DNA of 64,000 nt from Lates calcarifer. Taxonomy: Eukaryota > Chordata > Actinopteri > Centropomidae. A model generated the notes under the pieces. The model saw only the letters and a program-made list of their open reading frames with translations, had not been told where the DNA came from and searched no databases. A program made the translations under genes and the position numbers. Positions 41,121 through 55,289 of this stretch are shown one piece after another (position 1 is the first letter of the stretch; the number at the start of each line of letters is the position of its first letter). The stretch lies in NCBI RefSeq assembly GCF_001640805.2, contig NC_066844.1, positions 129,001-193,000 on the forward strand, read 5' to 3'.

Positions 41121-42515
41121 TTTGCAAACAACAACAGCAACTGCTTGCTGTTGTTGTTTTCACATATGTAAACACACTCTACCAATGAAGCTCAGTCTGA
41201 TTAGCATATGTTAGCATGCTAACATGCTAAAACTAAGATGGTAAATGATATACCTCCTGCAGCATGTTAGCATGCTGATGGTAGCATTTAGCTTAAAGGC
41301 ACCTGTCAGAATTATTATCAAACCAAAACTGCGACTGTTTGTTGAATTATATTAAATATTCATGACTATATTAAATCTGTAGATTAAAGTGAATTCATGA
41401 TCATTACTGGATTATTCAGTGAAATCACTGCTAGATGTAGAATTAGCTTCATCACATGTTAGTGGTGTTTGGTGTAAATTTCCACAAACTTTCCATGGAG
41501 AGTTAAGCTGGGGAATTTTGGAAATATTCCAAGTTGGAAATTTTCCACAGGAATGAGTGAGAATTTACAGGAATTTAAAGGAATTAACTGTAAATTTGGG
41601 GTAATTTATACAAACTGAATCCATACAAACATAAATATAAACATCCAGTTTTGTCAGAAGTAGACGCTGCAAACTAATACACCTTAAAGATTTTTGACTT
41701 TGATTTGTGAGTAAAACTTTCATTGATTCTCTCATTGAACAACAGCAAAAACACATGAATGTTAAATAAAATAAACATGTTCCCTTTGGTTTTACATTAA
41801 ATCTGAAAATAATGCCGCAAGATTTTTTAAAATATATTTTAGTTCCCTGTTTTAGACTAACCCGCAGTTTTACAAATTTCCAGTTTATTTAAGTTTCCAA
41901 CTTTGAAAATTCCTGTAATTTTGCAGCCGTACGTCAGATACAGTCATCTGGATGTAGTTTCATGTTTGAGCTGCAGTTTATTAATCATCTGTCCTGATGA
42001 ATATTGTATCTGTGTTATCAGGACGCCTCCATCTCTTCCCTCAGTTCCCTAGTTAAAGTTTCTCTCAGACGGAGGAGGAGAAGTGAATCAGTTTGTGTTG
42101 GAGCTTCAGTTTCTCCTGAAGCTCCAGGTTCAGGACTTCACTCGCTCTCTCCGTCACCTCCAATTACATTAATCCAGTCAGAGCACCTTAACTCCTCACA
42201 GCTGAGAGCAGAGAGTCAGGCAGTAACAGGTGGCCCCCCCACCCCCCAACCACTGTTTCAGCTCTGACGGCTGCTCTGTCCTCCACCGGCTCTGTTTGGT
42301 GTTGGTCTGGTTTGGTGTTGGTTGGATGTTATGAAGCTGCCTCTCTAACACACCCCAGGCTGTCAGGCTGCCAGGCAGCGGGGGAGAACGAGGAGGAGGG
42401 AGGACCGAGGCTGCTGGGAAAAAGGAGAAGTGCTGAAGAGGAAAGAAAGGCAGGAAGACAGGAAGACTGGACATTGAACCTGCTGCCACAAACAAACAGA
42501 GCAGGCAGAGGAAAA

Positions 42516-45500
42516 ATGGGAGCTGCCTATGGAAAGAAGGTCAGTTTGTTTCACAGGAGAAAACTTTACCTCTGAAGTTAGGCATCATTTATCTCCAACA
42601 CAAACTCTGAAACTCACCCAGTTTCATCTGAAATGAGTCGACTGACAGATTATAAATTATTGATTCATTGTTAAAGTTATTTTAAAACAACATGGTAAAG
42701 ACTGGATCCAGCTTATCAAATACAAACTAAAAACGGAATATTTAAACTGAAGCTTGAGTTTTGGACTGAACTGTTTGTAGATGTCAGCTGGACTCTGATG
42801 GTGTTTTTCATCATGATTTACTTTGTTATTTTACAAAGTAAATAATTAATAATCTATAATGAAACTCATTCTTAGTTTCAACACCATTTCAACCTCTGGC
42901 TGATTTTTGATTTCTGTAACCTTTAAAGGAGCTATATGTAAGTTTTTGCTATCGCTACGTGGCTAACGTTAGCATTAGCAGGTGTTTACTCACCAGTCAT
43001 GAAGAAACGTTTTGAGTTCAGCATCAAACTTCATCCTTTACTCACCAACAGCTGAGTCCAGAGGTGGAAAACAACACCAGTGTTTTTCTTTTATCTCTAT
43101 CACTTCTTTTCTTCTACTGAATGTAGCATGCTAGCTGTCTCATTACTTTCCGATAGCAATTCAGTCCAGTCTGCTCAGACAGTGTAGTCTAACCTCTTGT
43201 CTTGTAAACTTGATGATGGCTGAAGCTCCCGACAAGTAAACAGCTGTGGATTCTAACATTAGCTATGTAGCGACATGCTTTTTTGAAAAACCTTTACTAA
43301 AGGGTTTGAAAAGTATTATATATCTTTATATATATCATATATAAAAGGAGCTAAATTAGCAATGATGATGTCATAGAAAACTGTTCACACCAATTAATTT
43401 TAAAGATCAATGACCAATCAGGAGCCTCCAACCATCAGCCGGTCGACCAGTGGTATAGCTTCATCTTCATCTCTTTAACTCTGAGGACGACGTTACTGTT
43501 TCACTGTAACTGTACAGACACTCTGATAATCAGGTTTCAGGTGACGGATGTTTTTGGATCCAGGATCAGAACCCGGCTCTGACTCGATCCTCTGTGAGCG
43601 GATCGGACTCATGCTCTTTCTCTTGTCTCCTTAGAGTCTCAGGTTCAAAACCTTGGCCCAGACAAATATTTGAGGTATGAGGCACGACACACCTGTTGAG
43701 GAGGGCGTGTTGGGGTGTGTTTGTTGCTATGGTGACCAACAGCTGACAGCAGGGAGGTTGGGGGGGATCAGAGTGATGTCCCCCTCAGATGGACTCATTA
43801 GTGTGTATTTATAGAGCAGAGTTCCCGTCAGCAGCAGCAGGTGGAGGCTCTTTAAATAATTTCTTCATGTCTGATCTCAGGTCAGTTATTGTTGGAACAT
43901 GTTTCAGTCGGTCTCTCCTCCCGGTCTCGACCAATCACAGCTCAGATCCTGTTTCCTGTGAACTCATGTGAGAGTAAGTGAATCAGGTCTGAGACAATAA
44001 ATAGCAGCAAAGTATTTACAGCCTTGTTACATAATGACACTCATTAATGAGGAACATGTGACTCCTCCGTCATGGTGAATATCAGTTGGTCTCAGGCTGA
44101 TCCAGAGTCAGACCCAGTTAAACCAGGTCTGTGTGTCTGTGGATCATCAGTGGGTTAAATCCAGCTCGGACCAGAGAGGCAGATTAAGACAGTCAGAAGA
44201 GAAAATCCCTGCAGCTAAAAATACTGGGGGGGTGGTGGTGGTGGAGCATTTTTAGTTGAAAGTCACATGAATTAAATCCTGAATCCTGAGTCTTGAATCC
44301 TGAGTCTTGTGGTCTCTTGTGATCCTCTTGTCTCGGCTGGTTTTGTCCTGTTGGGCTTCAGTTGCTGCTTTGACACCATCACTTAAAGCTGTTGAAAAAC
44401 AGTTTTTAAAGAATAAAACGTGACATGCTTTTATTTTGAAGGACTCAGTTTGTCAGTAGAAACCTTCAGAAGATTTATTTCTTTACTTGGTTTAAAGCTC
44501 CTGCAGCTCATCACAGCTTCTTATACAAAACAATAGAGTTCAGTTTTTGTCTTTTGTGGTTGGATTTGACTCTCAGGCCAGTGGTGAACAGAGAGTACAT
44601 TTACTTGAGTACTTTTACTTCAGTACAAGTTGAAGGTATTTTTACTTCTCTTGTGTTTTTGTGTGATGTTGCAGAAGAACAGATTAAATGAGTGAAGCTG
44701 CAGTGACTGATCGAGTTATTGATCACAGATTAAATTAATAAATAATCTGACCATTGGTTTTTAAGTCATAAGCAAAGATATTTAAATGTAACACCTGTGT
44801 AATGTGGGTGTTTGTCCAGTAGAGGTCAGACTGTCCTCAGTCCCAGATCAGCCTCAGTGTGCAGCTCCTCTTCCACCCACCCCGCCCCGTCATTCTCAGA
44901 CCTCTGAGTCTTTAACAGGATGAAGCAGAGAAAGCCCCCCCCCCCCCCCTTATTCACTAAATGTTGAACTGTCCCTTTAACCTGCTGTAAACACCATTCA
45001 TGTCACCTCCACAGCCCCTGCCCCCCCTCCTCTTCAGGGCTGATGGGGGTCGCGGGGGTTTGGGGGACGTTCGGGGGTGGGGGGGGCTGTGAGACAGTGA
45101 GGGCCTTGTCACCATGTTGAAGCCTGATGAGGTCGCCTAGCAACCAACACAAAGTCCATTCAGTCAGAGAGGACGACGTCCAACTGACCTGGAGTCAGAC
45201 AGGAGAGGAGCAGCTGAGGGGGGGGCTGCATGAAGAGAATGAATCAGAAAAACAGTTCAAGTTTTTAAAGGAACAGTTCAACATTTTCCTTCATATTCAA
45301 ATGATCTGAAACTCAAACATGTTTCAGAGGAAACATCATCTGATCAGCTCCTCAGTCTGTGTCCAGGTGTTTCTTCCATGTCACTTGATCTAAAGATGAG
45401 TTAGAGAAAATGAGTCACAGTGAAGTTTAATCTCACATGTTTGTCCCTCTGGGCTCACCATACCTGTACCTGCTGCTCAGACTCATCAGTGCTACACACC

Positions 45501-48500
45501 TGTGGACTCCACCACAGATGTGGACTCCAGTACGACTGACTCCACCTGACTCGACTCAACTTGTTGATGTTTTGTCTAATTACTGTTTTATTGTCGTTGT
45601 TGATCATAATGCCTCTGCAGTAACACCTCCTCCTCCTCCTCCTCCTCCTCTTCTCTCTTTCTTCTTCTCTGGTTTTTAGAAGGCGTACAGCATCGACCAC
45701 GAGCCTCCACCAAAGCAGCGGTGTGTGAAAAATGGAAAGCTCCCAAACGGCCGAGGTAAGTTTGTCCCTCTCAGGTTACTGTCCGTCCTGGAGAACAATG
45801 GCTCCCGGTGGGAGGAGAATCTGACCTGAAGGTTTATCAGTGCTGCCTCACTGTGGATCAGACTGAGCCACTGAGCCATCAGACGCTTCCTCCTCTAAAA
45901 GGTCGACTGCTCTGATTACAACACAGACACTGTCAGAGTCATTACTCTAACACACACTCTATCCTGGTCTGCTGTTCAGGTGTGACCATGTTCAGCTCCT
46001 GGTCCAGGTCCAGGTCCACAGACTCTGCAGCACTCTGACTTTTAACAGACATTTGATAACCAGTTTTTATTCTGAAGTTCATGGATGAAAATCTCACTCC
46101 AGAATTTGACTTCTGATTAATTCAAACTCTGATATTTTAGAGGTGTGTTGGGGGGAGGGTTCTGGGGTCTTTCTGGGGTCTGGACAGTCCGGATAGTGAT
46201 CCAGTTTCAGTTACAGTAGAGCAGTGTTAAAAGTCTCCTGAGAGACGATCGATCAGTCTGATCATCAACACTCAGACAAGAGCTGAAGATGAAACCTGCT
46301 GAAGAACTGAAGCTGAGAGCAGCGTGGGAAAAGACTGAGAGTCAGAAACACTGAGGAGGAGGGAGGAAGAGAGAGGAGGAAGGAGGAGGAGGGAGGGAAA
46401 CACTGAGCAGATCATGTGACCGCTGTTTTACACTCAGCATGATTCAGTCAGAGCAGAGTCCTACTGCTGCTCGTACAGAGCATGAAGACTGAAGCCTGAA
46501 ACACATGAGGATCATCAGGACCGGATCAGATGGATCAGATGGATCAGATGGATCTGAGGAGGACCGGCAGCCCTGAACAGCCAGCCACAGCCAGGGAGGG
46601 GATGGTGAAGTCTGGTAAGAACCAGAGGAGGACCGACTGTAGTTCAGGTCTGAGTTTAAACACCTGGACAGGAACAGGTGTAAATCAGCTGATTCTCAGT
46701 CTTTATGTCTAAAATTACAAACAGCTGAACTCACTGTGACAATGTTCCTGACGACCAAGGAAATCTGGTTTTTAAACGCCTGTGTTTCAGGACTGAACCT
46801 GAATGAGTAGAAACCTTATGACAGATGAAGTTTGTCAGAAGTAATCAGATCGATACCGAACAACAGAAGTCCTGCACAGACGTGTTATCAGCAAAACGTT
46901 AAGTAAAAGGTTCTGTGAGTAATATATTTCTACACAGTATTTTATATTACTGAAGTATTTTCACTGATATTTAAAGTACATGTGAGCAGAATTATAATAT
47001 TATAGTCTGTTGTTTTAACTGTGATTTTTATGGTCGGTTTGTGTGTAAACTGAGACCAGGAATCAGTTACATTCAGACTTTATAATTTCCATGTGATGAA
47101 TAACTGTAGTGTTGAGTGGTTGGAGATCAGCTCAGTGAGAAGTGTTAATAAATCAGTGTGAAGACGGCGAGAGAGGAGGAAGATGAAGTGACTGATCTGA
47201 GGGGGAGTTTACACCAACCTCCTCTGCTCCGACTGTTACACAAGAGATTCACAGCTTTTCTCAGCAGAACAAAGACTGGAGAGACAAGAAGACTCAGTCC
47301 TGGTCCAGTCTTCTCTGGTGTTTCAGTCCTGGTTCAGGTCTGGTGGTCTTTTTCCTTCATGCCGAGGAACCAGGATCAGGTTTGTAGACCTGATTGATGG
47401 CAGCAATTCAACCTGTTGCGACACGTCAGTGTTTATGTTCAGAGTTCAGACCTGATGTTTGAACAGTTCTCAGATCTGTGACTGAGAGTCAGGAAACATT
47501 CTTCAAACTGTTTATTCAGTTAAACACACAGCCTCAGGCTATTCTGTACAAACCATTTATATTGTATATGATGAGCTGTGCAGATTAGTGTCGATGATAT
47601 CATGGAAATCCTGTGAATCAGACACTGAGGATGAGTTTTAGTTTCCACTCGCAATTGTTGTTCTAAACTTTCTGGTTGAAGAGACTTTGAGCACTTTGCA
47701 GCTGCAGATTTGATCAGAGTCTCAGTTTTATTTCCTCAGGATGAATGAATTACACAGAAAAGACATTATCTCCTGACATTACTGAGTAACATGATCACGT
47801 TTCCTCCAGGCTGAGCTGGAGTCAGACGGTCTTCATCTGCAGACCGAGGCAGAAATCAGCTTCTGTAACCAGATCATAGCCACTCACAGAGACGTCGATA
47901 CTCTACAGAGAGGCCTTCGTTTGCACGTCCTGTCTCAGATCAATATGAAACCACACAATATCTCAGAGGCTTCCTGCATCAGTCCTGTTCACCAGCTGAT
48001 CGTCTGTCCTGTCCAACCACCAGAACAAACCCTGAGTCCACAACCTCCTGAAGCTGATCTGAAGTATGTTAATGTATGATGTAGTAACACTGAGTTTTAT
48101 TTCCATCAGAGGTCTGAACTGAGGAGACGTCAGAAAAATATGGCCGCTCACAGAGTCTTTACAGCTGCTGTCAGAGTTTAGATGACTTCAGATCAGATCT
48201 GCTCCTGAAGAACACCTGAGCTGTTGACATTAGAGTTTAACACAAACTCTTCAGATCGTTGTTAAAAAGACGTTCACATTTCAAACCTGGAACATTAAAC
48301 CATGAAGGTGAACTGATTCAGTTGTATCTCAGACTAGCTGTTTTTAGTGACAGTTGCTAACATCGCTCTACAAACAGCGTAGCAACATGTCCACAGATAA
48401 AACCTGAACAGTTCTCTGTGTCTGACTGACTTCATGTGAAACTAATGAGACTGAGCTGCTATAAACAGGAACATTAGCAGAGAGTTCACTGCTGTTGATG

Positions 48501-51500
48501 AGGAGCAGCCATCTTGGATTCTGACGTTGGGGTTGGTGGAGTTGTTCTGACTTCAGGAGGCGTTCAGGTTCAAACTTCTGAGTAGGAACTCAGAAATTCA
48601 GACTTCAGAGAAGAACTTGAACGCAGCATGAAGTGAGTGACTGTGAGTTTCAACTCTCATGTTGTCATTTTCAGAGAAACATCTGTATAAAACCTCAGAG
48701 ACTCGGAGAGCAGCTTGTGAACGTTGAAGCTGACAGATTACAGACTTACAACATCACAGTCAGTTCATTTTCTGTTGATTGAGTAATAGATTACTGGAGT
48801 ACCTGTTTCAGTGTCAGGTGATGCAGAGAAGATGTGGTGACCTTTCAGTCAACAAACATTAAAATCTGTGTCCAACACCTGGAACACACGTCTTTCTGTC
48901 CCTGTGTCTCTGACGACGTCCAGAGCTCATTTAATTTTTCTGAAATATGAAGCAGCGCTGGACGTTGGTCTCTGGTTTCTCACTGGAGAAAGAGGTCATT
49001 GTTTGAGGTGAACTGTATGAAATCTGATCCCTGACTCCCAGAATATCTGAGGACTCGGATCAGATGCCTGTTAATCTGGTCTTTCGTGTCTCAGACAGAG
49101 ACAGAGTCAGTTCAGAAACACTCCCAGCTTCATCCTGACAAACAACCTGAATTAAAGCCAGCGCCCCCTGCAGGCTGCACTGGTCATGACAGATGATTTT
49201 GTTTTTCTCTGTGTTTCAGATTTAATCTGATGATGATCTGTCCTCTCTGTGTCTGTAGCCTCAGCGTATGCAGACCTGCAGCAGCACCGGTCCGAGGGCA
49301 TCCACAGGAAACCGTCCCCAGTCTCTAGCTACGTACCCCCGCCAGACTACCTGGAGGAAAATGAGGATGATGACCTCATAAAACCCAAGAAACTGGTGAA
49401 TCCTGTCAAAGCTTCAAAGAGTCACCAGGAGCTTCACAGAGAACTCATGAGCAGCTACAAGAGGTACAAGAGCATCAGAGGACGTCAGGGGACACTGAGG
49501 TCTGTACAGGGAGAGGGTATTTATAAGGACATTACAGCAAAGTGGGGACTGAGACAAAAGTTACCACAGTGGGGACATAGACAAACACAGTGAGGTCCAT
49601 GTTGTCATGATGTGGACAGAGTCCTGACAGAGCCCTGACAGAGCCCTGACAGAGACAGGGAACCGGTGTAGACAGAGTCCCTGCAGGTTTTTGAGGTTTC
49701 TGGTCTCTGGCAGCAGCCGGTCCAGATCATTGAGGGCTGACATTGTTAATCTCTTGATGCAGCTTCAGATAAAAACATGTTTCAGAGTCAGAATCAGAAT
49801 CCGACTTTATTTCCAAGTAAGTTTGTACATACAAGGAATTTGTCTTGGTATATTGGTGTTATAGGACAGTTATAGTAAAAGAAAAGAGCGAAGAGCAAAA
49901 ACTATATTTACAAGGAACATAAATATACAGAATTAAAAAGTAGTAAAAAGTGTAAAGTGTAGTGTGCAAAAATGTTAGAAGGTGGCAGTGATTATCCAGA
50001 TGTGCGTTAATGTAACGTGTAGTAGGGGGTGGGGGGATTACAGTCTGTGACCGTCTGCGTGTGTGTTGGGGGGAGGGCTGGATCTTGTTGAGGAGCCCAG
50101 TAGCCCAGTTGCAGACGGGAAGAAACTGTTCTTGTGGTGTGAGGTCTTGGTTTTGGGGAGTGTCCTGAGGAGTTTGTGACCAGGATGGGAGGGGTCAGCC
50201 ATGATCTTTCCTGCCCGCCTCAGGGTCCTGGAGGTGTACAGGTCCTGAAGAGAAGGCAGGTTACAGGACCCTCAGCCGGATGACACGCTGCAGTCTGCCT
50301 CTGTCCCTGGCAGTAGCAGCAGTGTACCAGATGGTGATGGAGGAGGTGAGGATGGACTCAATGATGGAGGTGTAGAAGTGCACCATCATTGTCCTTGGCA
50401 GGTTGAACTTCTTCAGCTGCCGCAGGAAGTACATCCTCTGCTGGGCTTCCAGTCTGGACTCATGTGATCAGTTAAGTGGCTCCTGCCGACCAACCAGAGA
50501 GCAGTATTTCCTGGTCAGATCTCTTTGTTCACGTGAGGAGCATCGTCCTCTGAGTCCGTCCAGCTCAGAATGTGTGAAGAGACGAACAGACGCTGCTAAG
50601 CAACAGCCTCCCACCTCACAGGCCTCCACTGCCGCCAAGGATGCTGGGAAAGTTTTCACCTCCTCACAGTCGCTCATTCACTCACAGAGAGGTCGACTTT
50701 TATCATTCAGGAGGAAAAACTATGACTGGACGACGACCAGAGACAAACAATCAACATCTTGACGTCATTCAACTGAAACTTTATTTAAACCTGGACCTCA
50801 CAGAACTCAGGATGTGAGGACCTGGACCTGAGGGAAAAAAAAAAAAAAAGTCAAGAGACAGAAAATGATGCATCAGATAAACTCCTGACATTTTTGTGTT
50901 TTCAGCAACTTGATTATTGGTTATTGATTATTGGTCATTAGTTGCTCCTGCTTTTGAAACGTTGTCCAACCTGATGAATTCATGTGTTGGTGATTTTATA
51001 GTTTAATAATCAGATTTTATATCAACCCACACAGCTGTGTTGAATGAGTCAGGAGGTGATGTTGTTTCATGAGGACAGACTGCCCCCTGCTGGAGGAAAC
51101 ACTGACTACAGCACAAACACATAAACACATAAACATAAACACATAAACACATGTATGTCTCTGTCAGAGGAAATGCTATAACAGACCTGAACAGAATAAA
51201 AAATCACAGCATGAACTGATGTAGAGATATATTTATATTTGTATGTGTATTTACAGCAGAGGTTCAGTCAGATCAACCAACATTGATCTTAATGTTAATA
51301 TCAATAATTGTGTGTGTGTGTGTGGTGTGTGTGTGTGTGTGCAGGGGGGGGGTCAGTGTGGAGATGAAGCCGGAGCTGCACCGAGTGCTGGAGTCCAGGA
51401 AACGAGATCAGCTGATCAAACAGAGGAAACAGGAAGATGAAGCTCGGAGGAAGATTTCACCTCTGGAGGCCGAACTGCTGAAGAGGCACAGGAAGCTGGA

Positions 51501-51940
51501 GGAGGTGACACACACACACGTCATTACATTAGCTTGTTAGCATGTTAGCATGTCTGTCCAGGTTCTCTGTCCAGGTCACGGTCGTCTTCAGTTCTAGAGT
51601 TGAAGGCAGCTGGACATTATCAGGTTCTTCATTAAGATGTTTCACCTCTCATCCGTCTTCAATGTCATCAACATGTCCTCAGCATGTCCTTAGTGTGTCT
51701 TCAACATGTCCTCAGCATGTGTGTATTCCTGTCGTTGGGATGAATCAGTTTTTGAGGTTTGACCTCCATTCATTCCTCCACCCATGTGATGAACTCTGTC
51801 CTCTCTCTGTGTCTCTGTCACAGCTGGAGAAGCAGCAGGAGAAGGAGCAGGAGGAAAACCTGAAAGCTCCGGAGTTTGTCAAAGTGAAGGAGAATCTGAG
51901 ACGGACGTCTTTCCACAGTAAAGAGGAGAAGGAGGTTTAG
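42516..51940 (+). CDS. fam107a: FAM107 family protein (FAM107A-like, long N-terminus)
   Basis: FAM107A (DRR1/TU3A) links actin, focal adhesions and stress responses. Exons are 42516-42539 (MGAAYGKK), 45680-45755, 49259-49463, 51345-51504 and 51824-51940, for 193 aa with phases joining. The family core is clear: [20 protein letters not shown], then [24 protein letters not shown], a Glu/Lys coiled-coil helix, and [15 protein letters not shown] near the end. [17 protein letters not shown] and the terminal SKEEKEV lean to FAM107A over FAM107B. The 8-codon first exon plus exon 2 give an N-terminal extension like the long isoforms of this family. Introns are 1.9-3.5 kb. A downstream alternative promoter is possible but not shown. 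Confidence 0.85.
42540..45679 (+). other. fam107 intron 1
   Basis: 3.1 kb with no exon recognised. It contains a GCTAACGTTAGCATTAGC-bearing dispersed repeat (about 42925-43380), a piece of the TACTTGAGTACTTTTACTTC fish repeat (44585-44655), a 15-C run at 44936-44950, and a G-run-rich block at 45040-45090. Confidence 0.55.
44585..44655. repeat. Dispersed fish repeat fragment
   Basis: Contains ACATTTACTTGAGTACTTTT followed by ACTTCAGTACAAG, the same family as at 22025, 31785 and 53310. Confidence 0.6.
45756..49258 (+). other. fam107 intron 2
   Basis: 3.5 kb with no coding exon supported. A (GATCAGATGG)3 repeat lies at 46525-46555, next to a donor-like CTG|GTAAGA at 46615-46616 that could end an alternative first exon; this is speculative. 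Confidence 0.4.
49790..50462 (-). mobile_element. LINE 3' fragment in fam107 intron 3
   Basis: On the minus strand the end of a LINE ORF reads [17 protein letters not shown], then a frame with [17 protein letters not shown] and [12 protein letters not shown] 3' UTR follows that ends in the fish LINE tail whose complement is ACATACAAGGAATTTGTC (about 49830). It is 5'-truncated and carries frameshifts. Confidence 0.8.
51310..51343. repeat. (GT)n at the fam107 exon 4 acceptor
   Basis: The GT run ends directly in the acceptor GTGCAG at 51339-51344, followed by eight G that start exon 4. Confidence 0.9.
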
Positions 51941-52899
51941 AGACGAAGCTGCTGCAGGAGACCAGACTGTCCAGGTTTACAGGACATACTGAGGACACAC
52001 TGAGGACATGTTGATGCCAGACTGATGTTAGCTGATGAATAGCAAACAGGTACCTGAACATACCTGGAGCAGGTGCAGCCTCAGAGACTCTCCTGTGTTG
52101 GTCACATGGCACGTGATGGACGAATCAGAGTCATCCTCTCAGAGGGACATGATGTCAGAGACGACGTAGATCTGAGTTTTTATTACTTCCTGTTTCAGAG
52201 ACGTCTCTGGTTCCTGATGATGTGTCAGAGGTCAAAGGTCAAAGATCAAAGCTTGTGCAGGCAAAAGAAGTTAACTACAACTCCCAGAATGCATTTAGAC
52301 AAAAAACGTCCAATCACTGATGGCTGAGATCAGACTTTACTGTTGAGACGAGGAGGTGAGTTCTCATCTGACTGGCCCCGGAGGATCGTGGGTACTGTAG
52401 TCTTTAGAACCTGGCGTCAGAGGACAGGAAGCTTCTCCCCACAACTACTAAATATTAACCACATCTGATGAGAGAAATATTTAATTCATATCTGAGTTTT
52501 ATCAAAGGATCTTTATGAGAAACTGAAGTTATCATGAAGTCCTAGAATCATTATTTTCTTGTTTTACAAGATGTTAAATCAGATTTATGATCTAAAGACA
52601 TCATAGACGAAGCTTCATGTTTCCTTTTGTGAGCTTTTGTTTTTGAATTTATTAAATCCTGATTCTTGTTTTTATTGTGACTAAAACAGTTTTTTTTCTG
52701 TTTCTAATGAAGACGTTTGTTTATGTTGATGAGACTCTGAACATTAACATGAAAATTATTAAAGAATAAATCTGAGTCGACTCGAAGCCTTTAACATAAA
52801 ATAACTTCTCTCACTCGTTAAACTGAAGCCTTAATGAACTGATCAATCAATCAATCAATCAATCAATCATCAAACTGAACTTTAGACTTTAACTGTGTA

Positions 52900-52905
52900 A
52901 ATAAA
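52900..52905 (+). terminator. fam107 poly(A) signal
   Basis: AATAAA about 960 bases past the fam107 stop. Another AATAAA-like site near 52765 is an alternative. The 3' UTR from 51941 holds no other gene. Confidence 0.5.
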
Positions 52906-53309
52906 GATTGAATCTGAACTGTTGTTATTTTCTGATTGTTCTGAATAAAACTGACAAATAAATGACTGATTCTCCTGTTTCTCTTCCTGTTTATTGATTA
53001 TTGATTATTGATTATTTATAGACTCAAGTCAGTGTCTCTGTAACTGATTATAGTTCATTTATTAGGATTTGTTTTCTGCGGTTTACATTCGTACTGATGT
53101 AAGAATAATAAACTGAGGAGAAAGAAACAAACAATAATCAGTAATCAGTAATCAGTAATCAGTAATCCATAATCTCCTTCCTCGTTTTCTCGTGTTAATT
53201 AAATAAAATCACTGACCTGAGGAGGAGGTTTTGTTAAATGTTTACAGGTCACGTGTTTCAGCTGCTGGATGCACGTGGAGCTCTGAGATGTACTGGATTA
53301 TTTATTATT

Positions 53310-53375
53310 GATTGGAAATACTCAAGTACGACTATAATGCATTACATGAGTAAATGTACTCAGTTACCTTGTCTG
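53310..53375. repeat. Dispersed fish repeat fragment
   Basis: ACATGAGTAAATGTACTCAG and the neighbouring TTACCTTGTCTGCC belong to the same family as 31785. It sits in the fam107-pik3c2b intergenic region. Confidence 0.55.
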
Positions 53376-53691
53376 CCGGAGCTGCGCTGTAATGCAGCTT
53401 CTCTCCACTAGGTGTCGCTGTTTCTCTCTTTTCCTCCAGAAACTGAAGCTCCGTCAATTTACAAACAATCACCTGGGACCGGAAGTACTTTTATTTTGAC
53501 ACAAAACGTGTTTCGTGTTATTGTTGGTTTAGTTGTTAATAATGATTATTACTGACACAGTGAAGCTGTAACAAACATTGACACAATCAGCTGCTCAGTT
53601 TATTCTCAGAAGAATCAAAAGTATTCTGACGTTTTAATTTATTCAGTGATTTTATTCATAACGTTTCTATTAATTTTTTATTGTTATTTGA

Positions 53692-54720
53692 TTAAGATAA
53701 GATAAGATAAGATAAGATAAGATAATCCTTTATAAGTCCCGCAATGGGGAAATTTACATTGTTGCAGCAGCATAAGTGATTGAAAAGATAGAAAAATAGA
53801 AAAAAAAACCAAGATGATTCTATAAAAAATATACACATAAGAACAGTATAAACATGACAATGTAATAAAAAATATTAACAGAAGAGTGATATACACAGGA
53901 CTTTATACATAGAGACAGATTGAACTAAATACATATATTGCACATTTTGAAATGTAATTGCACACAGTGAGTGACTGATAGCAGCTGTTTTGTTAGGATT
54001 TATTAAAGTGGGTATGTCCATGTGGGTATGTGGTGTATTAGGAGCAGTGCTGATTGTAGAGTCTGACAGCAGCAGGAAGGAAGGACCTGCAATACCTCTC
54101 CTTCACACACTTTAGGTGAAGCAGCCTATCACTGAAGGAACTGCTCATGCTGTCAGACTGTCCTGCATGGGGTGGAGCTCATTGTCCATCAGGGTCCTCC
54201 TCTCTCCCACCACCTCCACCAGGTCGAGGGGGCACCCCAGGACAGAGCTGGCTTTCTTGATCAGCTTGTCCAGTCTCTGTCCGCTGTTGAGATGCTGCTA
54301 CCCCAGCAGACCACTCCATAGAAGATGGTTGATGCCATAACTGTGTCTTAAAAAATCCTGAGGACTCCAAAGGACCTGAGTCTCCTCAGCAGGTAGAGTC
54401 TGCTCTGACCCTTCTAGTAAAGTGCAGTGTTGTTGTCTGTCCAGTCCAGTCTATTGTTCAGCTGAACACCCAGGTACTTATAAGATGTCACCATCTCAGT
54501 GTCTCTTCCCTGGATGTTCACTGGTGTTGGCGGGGGGTGGGGTGGGGTGGGGGGGTGTCTGCTCCTGCGGAAATCCACCAGTTCTTTGGTCTGAGGCAGT
54601 TCCACAGGCACCAGTCCACAGAGTCCTGCGTCAGTTCTCTGTGCTCCCTGTCATCCTCATTTGTGATGAGGCCGACGACTGCAGAGTTGTCAGAACTTTT
54701 GCAGGTGGCAGTGAGGTGAG
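53692..54720 (-). mobile_element. LINE 3' portion with (TTATC)n tail
   Basis: On the minus strand this runs from the RT carboxy region (ELVDFRR near 54580, VNIQGRDTEMVTSYKYLGVQ near 54515, LNNRLDW) to a 3' UTR ending in a TTATC repeat (plus strand GATAA, 53692-53724). Stops and frameshifts are present. The GATAA units are the retrotransposon's own tail. Confidence 0.8.
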
Positions 54721-55289
54721 TTATACCATCGGTAATCTACAATGTAAAATACTTAATAAACCATTAACAATAATTAGTGACCCACCACCCTCTCTTGTAT
54801 CTTCTCATTCTTTTAATTTGATTTTTAATGTTTTGATGTTGTTTTTCTTTCTATTTAAGATATTTTTAATTCATTATTTAAAGCACTTTGTGAATTAAAT
54901 AAACTTCACTGATTTACTTCCAATTAAATTAAGCCAAATTAAATTTACTTAATATTTAATTTAAAATTGTTTAATTGATTTTATGAGCGAGTTCATTCTT
55001 GATCTTAAGAGATAAAAATCTTTACTAAAGATCCACTTCCTCCCCCGCAGATGAAGACCGCGACCTTCAGCTGAAGTCTCTGGAAAAACTTGCTGACTGG
55101 AGGTTTATTTTGAAAGGTGACCAGAAGCTGTCTGTGTGTTTCCCGCCGGACTTGACGCTGGTCCTCCGCCGAGCACAGGCTGACGCAAAGCCGAAACTGT
55201 CGCCAGGGACCGGGCTCCAGAGCCACCGGAGCCGCCTCGCACTGCGGCCGCTTTGTTTAACCCGTGAACGGAGGCTGACGCAGCGGAGC

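Noticed and set aside
50468..50677. Cys-rich 69-residue minus-strand ORF
   Set aside because: No homology recognised, no splice or promoter context, and adjacent to LINE debris.
53692..53724. GATAA repeats as a GATA-factor site cluster
   Set aside because: They are the 3' tail repeat of the adjoining LINE.
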